Part shown: positions 58,832-64,000 of the stretch, in pieces
Position numbering within the stretch: position 1 is the first letter of the stretch
Layout of the letters: each line of letters begins with the position of its first letter
Assembly: GCA_008638375.1 (NCBI GenBank)
Contig: CM018043.1
Span: forward strand, 37,151,396 to 37,215,395
DNA: 64,000 bases
Reading direction: 5' to 3'
From: Nyssa sinensis
Lineage: Eukaryota; Streptophyta; Magnoliopsida; Cornales; Nyssaceae
Program-made: the position numbers and the translations under genes
Notes under the pieces: generated by a model
Database searches by the model: none
Told to the model about the DNA's origin: nothing
Seen by the model: the letters and a program-made list of their open reading frames with translations, nothing else

Positions 58832-60490
58832 TATACCTAAATTATATTAAATGAAATAAAATTAATTAATTAATTTAAATATAGCAAAATAGCCCGGAGT
58901 CCAAATTAGACAAGTTATTAGTGCATTTTGACTATCTTGGACCTCCTGAGACCAATGGTGAGGTTCATGTCACTAGACAGGGTCCCAAAAAATAAAAGAC
59001 CTATCAGAGTGCAAAATGACCATTTTGCCCTTTTTAGTACAGATGTCCAAATTGAATTCCACGAAAGCCTAAACTGACTTTCTTCGATATCCCGGACTCA
59101 ATAGTAGAGTTTATTTTCATAAAAGAGGAACTTAAGATATAAAGGCATAAAATTTGATGAATAGCATAATTCAGGTAGCGATGGAGTGAGACATGTTTCA
59201 TGAATTTTAAGAACACGAAAGAGCAAAGAAAAGGCAGTCTAAATCGTTATATTACATAGACAATAAGAGGTAAGTAAAATCCGATCTCTGCATGTGTTAC
59301 ATTCCAAGCCATGTCATAGTTCCTTGTCTATATATATTGTCTATTGTACTCTGTACATACACACCAGTATTTATTGAGGCACATTGATATTACCCTATCA
59401 TATGGGAGACAGTTATTGATTCTATATATATCTTGATCATGATTGTACACTTGTGCACAGATTTTTTTATGTACACTTGTACCTAGGGCCGTGAGGGCCA
59501 GACAGTTTTATTCGAAGCAGTCTAGTAACCGTAGCCTGGAAAACTATTGTTTCGTCAGATTACCTAGAATCGCTTATGATTCCACTATACTCTTCGTAGA
59601 AGATAGCATGATCCTGATATATTATTAGTGCCGGATTTGTGCTCAGTCACATGTCCATTTGATGCTATTTATGACCTTCGGGTCTAGGTTTCGAGTAGAA
59701 CATTTACCCGTTGCTATGCGAGGCATGGAACGAGGAGTTACAGTGTACATAGAGCAGTATTATTTAGGGAGCCTTTGTGGGACTGAATACGAGTTTAGGG
59801 GAATTTTTAGGCCCCATAAGTGCATCTCAGATTTAGTTGATATCACTATCCTTTATTGTTGATATTCATAGCTTGATCATGTTATATGTTATTGAATGAT
59901 CATGAGACTTTTATAGCTTTCAGTATAGTGCTTACATTTCATACTTGATATAGCTCATGACTGTAGCAGTATGAGATTGTTAGCATAGCAGATTCATTTC
60001 CTTACATTTGACTTCCATCATCTGATATTGAGTTATATATTCATTGATTGGCTAGCATTCTTTTATAGCCTTGTACACATGGCAGAGTAAAGGACTATTT
60101 ACTGAGTTTTCATTGCTCATCTGATACTACACAACATTTTTGCAGGCACAGATATCGAGGACAAACAGTAGGGCCTGATAGCTAGAAGTGGACATTCATT
60201 TTTGAAGTTATAGTGTAATACTTAGTACAGACAGTCTTATAGCTCTCCCATGTTATCCACGTCTTGGGGATGAACAGTTGTATTAAGAAATTTTGTATTC
60301 CGCATTTTAAGAACATTTTATAGATCACGTGCAGCTTTTATTTATTTATTTGTTTAAAGTCTTCCGCTATTTAGTTGTTGCATGTTAGTAGCACTGATTG
60401 TGTAGCAAGTTGAGACCTTTGGTTCGACAAGCAGCGTCGGATCAGGTGCGCGACATGAGATCTGCATAGGGTGGGTCTCGGGTCGTGACA
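57026..60490 (+). repeat. 5' LTR of the plus-strand gypsy element
   Basis: 3465 bp, TGTAATACCCTGACCCGG to GGGTCTCGGGTCGTGACA. The start is related to the solo LTR 846-3988 read in reverse. It holds (AT)n and (GT)n tracts (57373-57392, 57478-57488, 57525-57546, 58641-58665, 58800-58831), a run of about 20 A (58191-58210) and weak tRNA-like boxes on the minus strand (58715-58769). Confidence 0.88.
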
Positions 60491-60493
60491 ACT

Positions 60494-60504
60494 TGGTATC
60501 AGAG
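60494..60504 (+). other. Primer-binding site, initiator-Met tRNA
   Basis: TGGTATCAGAG starts three bases after the LTR end. Confidence 0.92.
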
Positions 60505-60647
60505 TATCCTAGGTAACACAGTGGTTCATGGGAAACAAGACTAAGGTACTAGTACTACAAATGTCCAGGTAGAGTCAGTAGATAGGAACTGACATGCGAT
60601 ATTAGACTCTTAAATATATGAAACTGATCTCTAACCAATTGTCGAAA

Positions 60648-61582
60648 ATGGTGAACACCCGTACTACCACACCATTAGATGAGGCTAACGGCCATATAGC
60701 ACGATTAGAGCGACTAGTGGATAGGCTTATATAGAATATGCCTCAGAATCAGGCAGGTCCCAACACTCCAACTCATCAAGAGCAACAAGCACCACTTATA
60801 ATACACATAGTACGTTAGGAGAACGAGAGGGGTCAAGCTCATCTTTACAAGCAGTTCCAGGCATTACGACCCTCTACATTCGACGGTACTAAGGGCCCCA
60901 CTTCAGCAAAAGAATGGAGGCTTGAGATGAAGAGGATCTTTGAAATCATGGGTTGTACTGAGGTATAGAAGGTAGCCTTTGCTACTTTCACTTTTAGAGG
61001 GATGGCTCACGAGTGATGGCTACTACAGAAGGCCACGGAGCCTCAGATGACGTGGGATCAATTCGTTGTGGTTTTCAATCAGAAGTACTTCCCTAAGGAA
61101 GCCAGAGATCAGGGGATCGCAGATTTCTTTGTCTTACAACAAGGAAACTCGACGGTGGAAGAATACGAGGCCATATTCACACAGTTGGTTAGATTTGCTC
61201 CTACTGTCTTAGAAGACGAGCACGAGAGAGCCCGCAAGTTTGAGGGCGGTCTATGGTGGAATATCAGGGATAGGGTTAAACCCCTACAGTTAGCCACTTA
61301 TGATAGAGTGGTGAGCACTACAAAGATCATAGAGCAGAGTGGCGAGGAGTTTGCCAAGAGGAGGACAAACCCAGCACTGAGGCTAAGAGGGAATCAGCCA
61401 GCCCCGAGGCCATCAAGAAGTCATAGTAGAGGGCCGACTGGAGGCCAGGGCAGAGGGATAGGACCTACCTTCACTCGACCCGGAGCAGGAACAACACCTA
61501 AGAATTCTGGACCTAGACCATCAGGGGTTAATTCCACTGGTAGGGGTGTAGCCCAGTGCCCCACCTGTCGTAAATATCAATG
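60648..61582 (+). pseudogene. Gag of the plus-strand gypsy element
   Basis: Starts ATG at 60648 (MVNTRTTTPLDEANG). Capsid motifs are FQALRPSTFDGTKG, WDQFVVVFNQKYFP, FFVLQQGNSTVEEYEAIF and ERARKFEGGL. Stops TAG at about 60732, 60810, 60966 and a TGA near 61014 fall at Gln, Arg or Trp positions. The tail is Arg/Gly/Pro-rich and ends at a TGA near 61580; the zinc knuckle follows in another frame. Confidence 0.85.
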
Positions 61583-63322
61583 AGGCCGTGCCAGAAAAAT
61601 TCCCGTGCTTGCTATTTATGTGGTCAGAAAGGGCATTTCCAAACCAACTGCCCTCAAAGGACCCAGTCAATTAGGAGTACAGCTGGTACTCCATCTACCT
61701 CGGCGGCTACGACTACAGCTAGAGCACAGCCTCAAGGTAATGGACAGAAAACTGAGCCGCAGTGCTCAGGGAGGGTTTTTGCACTGACACTTGGAGATAC
61801 ACAAGCTACCACCTCAGAAGTCGCAGGTACTCTTCAGATTTGTTCCCAGCATGCTATAGTACTTTTTGACACTGGCTCCACACATTTATTCATATCACCA
61901 GTATTTGCTGCTAGACTGAACATAGAAACGGTACCCTTAGGTTATATGTTAACCATTTCTATGCCTTCAAGAGAGTCACTATGTAGCAATAATATATATC
62001 GAGCATGTAAGGTTCAGATCAGAGACTCACATTTATTAGCCGATCTGATACCATTAGATATTAGTAGCTTTGATGTTATACTAGGTATGGACTGGTTGGC
62101 CGTGAATCATATATCTATAAATTGCGTGGCCAAGACAGTTAGTATATAGAAACCCAGATGTCCGAGCATCCAGTTTGATGGGACGGGTGTAGCTACCCCA
62201 CCCTATTTTGTATCTTCCATCTAGGCCAAACGTTTATTACGTAAGGGCTGCCATGGGTTCTTGTGTAGCATTCTGGACACTCGCTCACAACCACCACCCT
62301 TAGATCAAATCCCTACTATTAGAGAGTTTCCCGAAGTCTTCCTAGATGACTTACTGGGGATGTCCGTGGATAGAGAGATAGAGTTTACTATCGACGTACA
62401 GCTAGGTACCTCCCCGATATCCAGAAATCCTTACCAAATGGCGCCTATAGAGTTAAAGGAGCTAAAGCTCCAGTTACAGGATCTACTAGAAAAAGGATTC
62501 ATTAGACCTAGTTCTTCACTGTGGGGTGCCCCGGTGTTGTTTGTGAAGAAAAAGGATAGGACCATGTGGTTATGCGTTGACCACTGTGAGCTGAATAAGG
62601 TCACCATCAAGAACCGATACCCTCTGCCACGGGCAGATGATCTCTTTGACCAGTTGAAGGGAGCACAGGTCTTCTCTAAGATCGATTTGAAGTTCAGGTA
62701 CCACCAACTGAAGGTACGACCGACAGATATTGAGAAGACGGCTTTCAAAACCCGCTATGGGCATTTCGAGTTCTTAGTGATGCTGTTTGGGGTCACAAAT
62801 ACCCCTGCTGCATTCATGGACCTGATGAACAAGGTTTTCAAGCCACATCTGGATGACTTCGTGATCGTGTTCATAGACGACATCTTGGTTTATTCCAAGA
62901 GCCAGGGAGAACATGAAGTGCATCTGAGGAAGGTTTTACTGAAGTTGAGGGAGCATAAACTTTACGCTAAACTGAAGAAGTGTGAGTTCTGGCTCCCTAG
63001 TATTGCATTTCTAGGACATGTGATTAGCAAAGAGGGGATCTCTGTTGATTCTCAGAAGATCGAGGCAATCATGGATTGGCCTCGACCCACTAGTGTCACG
63101 GAAGTGCTGAGTTTCGTGGGATTGGCTGGCTATTACAAAAGGTTTGTCAAAGACTTCTCAAAAATAGCTACGCCAATTACACAGCTGACCAGGAAGGACG
63201 TTCCATTTGTCTGGACAGAGGAGCAAGAGAAGACCTTCCAAGCGCTCAAGGACAGACTAGTTACAGCTCCGATTTTGACAGTACCAGATGGAACCGAGGG
63301 GTTCGTTATTTATAATGATGCC
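61580..63322 (+). pseudogene. Zinc knuckle, protease, RT and partial RNase H
   Basis: Knuckle CYLCGQKGHFQTNC near 61600; protease LFDTGSTHLFIS near 61863-61898 with D-T-G intact; a TAG at 62147 and another near 62222. RT from about 62440 ([20 protein letters not shown]) has catalytic FIDD at 62870-62881 and ends in RNase H at IYNDA, where the LTR at 63323 cuts in. Unusual residues (for example KFRYHQ where the family has TGYHQ) suggest relaxed constraint. Confidence 0.9.
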
Positions 63323-64000
63323 TGTCACATCCCGAACCCCACCCTACGCGGATGTCGAGGACGTGATGCCAGTCAGTCGCCACGCGACCAACCGAAGGCA
63401 AATTTCTGAACTTTCCAGTGAATTGCACTCCGACTGTAGGGTCAGATGCAGCGGAATTTAAAACTTTTTTTTTTTGTCAAGGGAATGCAACTCATGTATT
63501 CACTATAAGGTTATGTACCACACAGAGCAAGTCTAAAATCCAACACCTAACAACTCAACCTCAGAGCATATCTATAATTCGACATATAACGACAGAGCAG
63601 AACTATAATCTCTAGAGTACCATCTAAATCCATGAGCCATACTATATTCAGTACATATCAGTCAAGTCAGTCATAGTACATCACTCACCTGATTAAACAG
63701 ATTCAATCCTCAGTAATCCAGTCTCCACAGATCAGTGCCATTAGATCCAACATATATCATTCCTGAAAAATGTTAGGGAATGGGGTGAGCGTCGAAAAGC
63801 CCAATGAGTAACACAGGTTCCCTGTCAAGGGTTTCAAAACCATTTCTTGTTTACAAAGCACAAGGGTGGTTCAGTTGTTTCTGAAATAGCAGTTTTATAA
63901 ATCTACTTTAAATGCAGTTTCAGTAGAATAAAGCAGGACTGAACTAAACGGAACAACAAATCAGAATAGACGGAACAGTGCATGATGCCAATATCAATGA
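63323..64000 (-). mobile_element. Minus-strand gypsy LTR, runs out of the window
   Basis: Starts TGTCACATCCCGAACCCC inside the RNase H codons of the plus-strand element; the 5 bp before it are ATGCC. It shares the block CCTGAAAAATGTTAGGGAAT and the following TGAGTAACAC region with the Tekay LTR (compare 332-392), so it is a related but distinct family. Only its left end is visible. Confidence 0.88.

Larger units (their letters stand above)
57026..63322 (+). mobile_element. Plus-strand gypsy (Tekay-like) element, truncated by insertion
   Basis: 5' LTR 57026-60490, primer site at 60494, gag and pol up to RNase H, then cut at 63322 by a minus-strand LTR. Integrase, chromodomain and 3' LTR would lie right of the window if present. 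RT and protease resemble those of element 1 but are clearly a different family. Stops in gag and pol show it is defective. Confidence 0.88.

Overview
The window reads as nuclear DNA of a flowering plant, most likely a woody eudicot with a repeat-rich genome. The evidence is a plant-type tRNA-His gene, one plant defence-type beta-1,3-glucanase gene with the family's usual single intron, and about 80% of the sequence in Ty3/gypsy and Ty1/copia LTR retrotransposons primed mainly by initiator-Met tRNA. I cannot name the species.

Layout. (1) 1-15433: a young Tekay/Del-type chromovirus on the minus strand, with 3.79-kb LTRs, an almost intact gag-pol and a chromodomain. Its left LTR carries a nested 3.14-kb solo LTR with a perfect target-site duplication (TSD). 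(2) 15434-16429: tail of an older plus-strand LTR that was split by element 1. (3) 17330-21956: a complete but decayed Ty1/copia element. (4) 21957-29819: the only host-gene island, AT-rich, holding a vacuolar-type GH17 glucanase at 26218-27729 (with a tandem copy of its 3' end) and tRNA-His(GTG) at 29142-29213 on the minus strand. (5) 29820-52160: a degenerate AGATCAGAT-rich repeat tract, split by a Tat-lineage gypsy element (30139-51200). The Tat element has a second, archaeal-type RNase H and an antisense, intron-containing extra ORF. It holds a solo LTR with a MULE inside it (30412-36594) and a second, chimeric LTR derivative (45840-50104). (6) 52161-57025: two layers of decayed minus-strand LTR. 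(7) 57026-63322: a plus-strand gypsy element cut off in RNase H by (8) a minus-strand LTR that starts at 63323 and leaves the window.

How the parts work together. Host function rests on two loci: the glucanase (beta-1,3-glucan hydrolysis, PR-2 class) and tRNA-His. Everything else is mobile DNA at different stages of decay. Exact 5-bp or 9-bp TSDs date the insertions relative to one another: repeat tract, then Tat element, then solo LTRs, then MULE. Most stop codons in the Tat element fit C-to-T decay of methylated cytosines.

I found no previously unknown enzyme system. The most interesting signals are regulatory and structural: tRNA-like A-box/B-box modules lying antisense to the LTR in several LTRs, paired TGACGTCA sites in the LTRs, the antisense spliced ORF of the Tat element, its doubled LTR/primer-site leader, and the repeat-bounded intron and duplicated tail of the glucanase gene.
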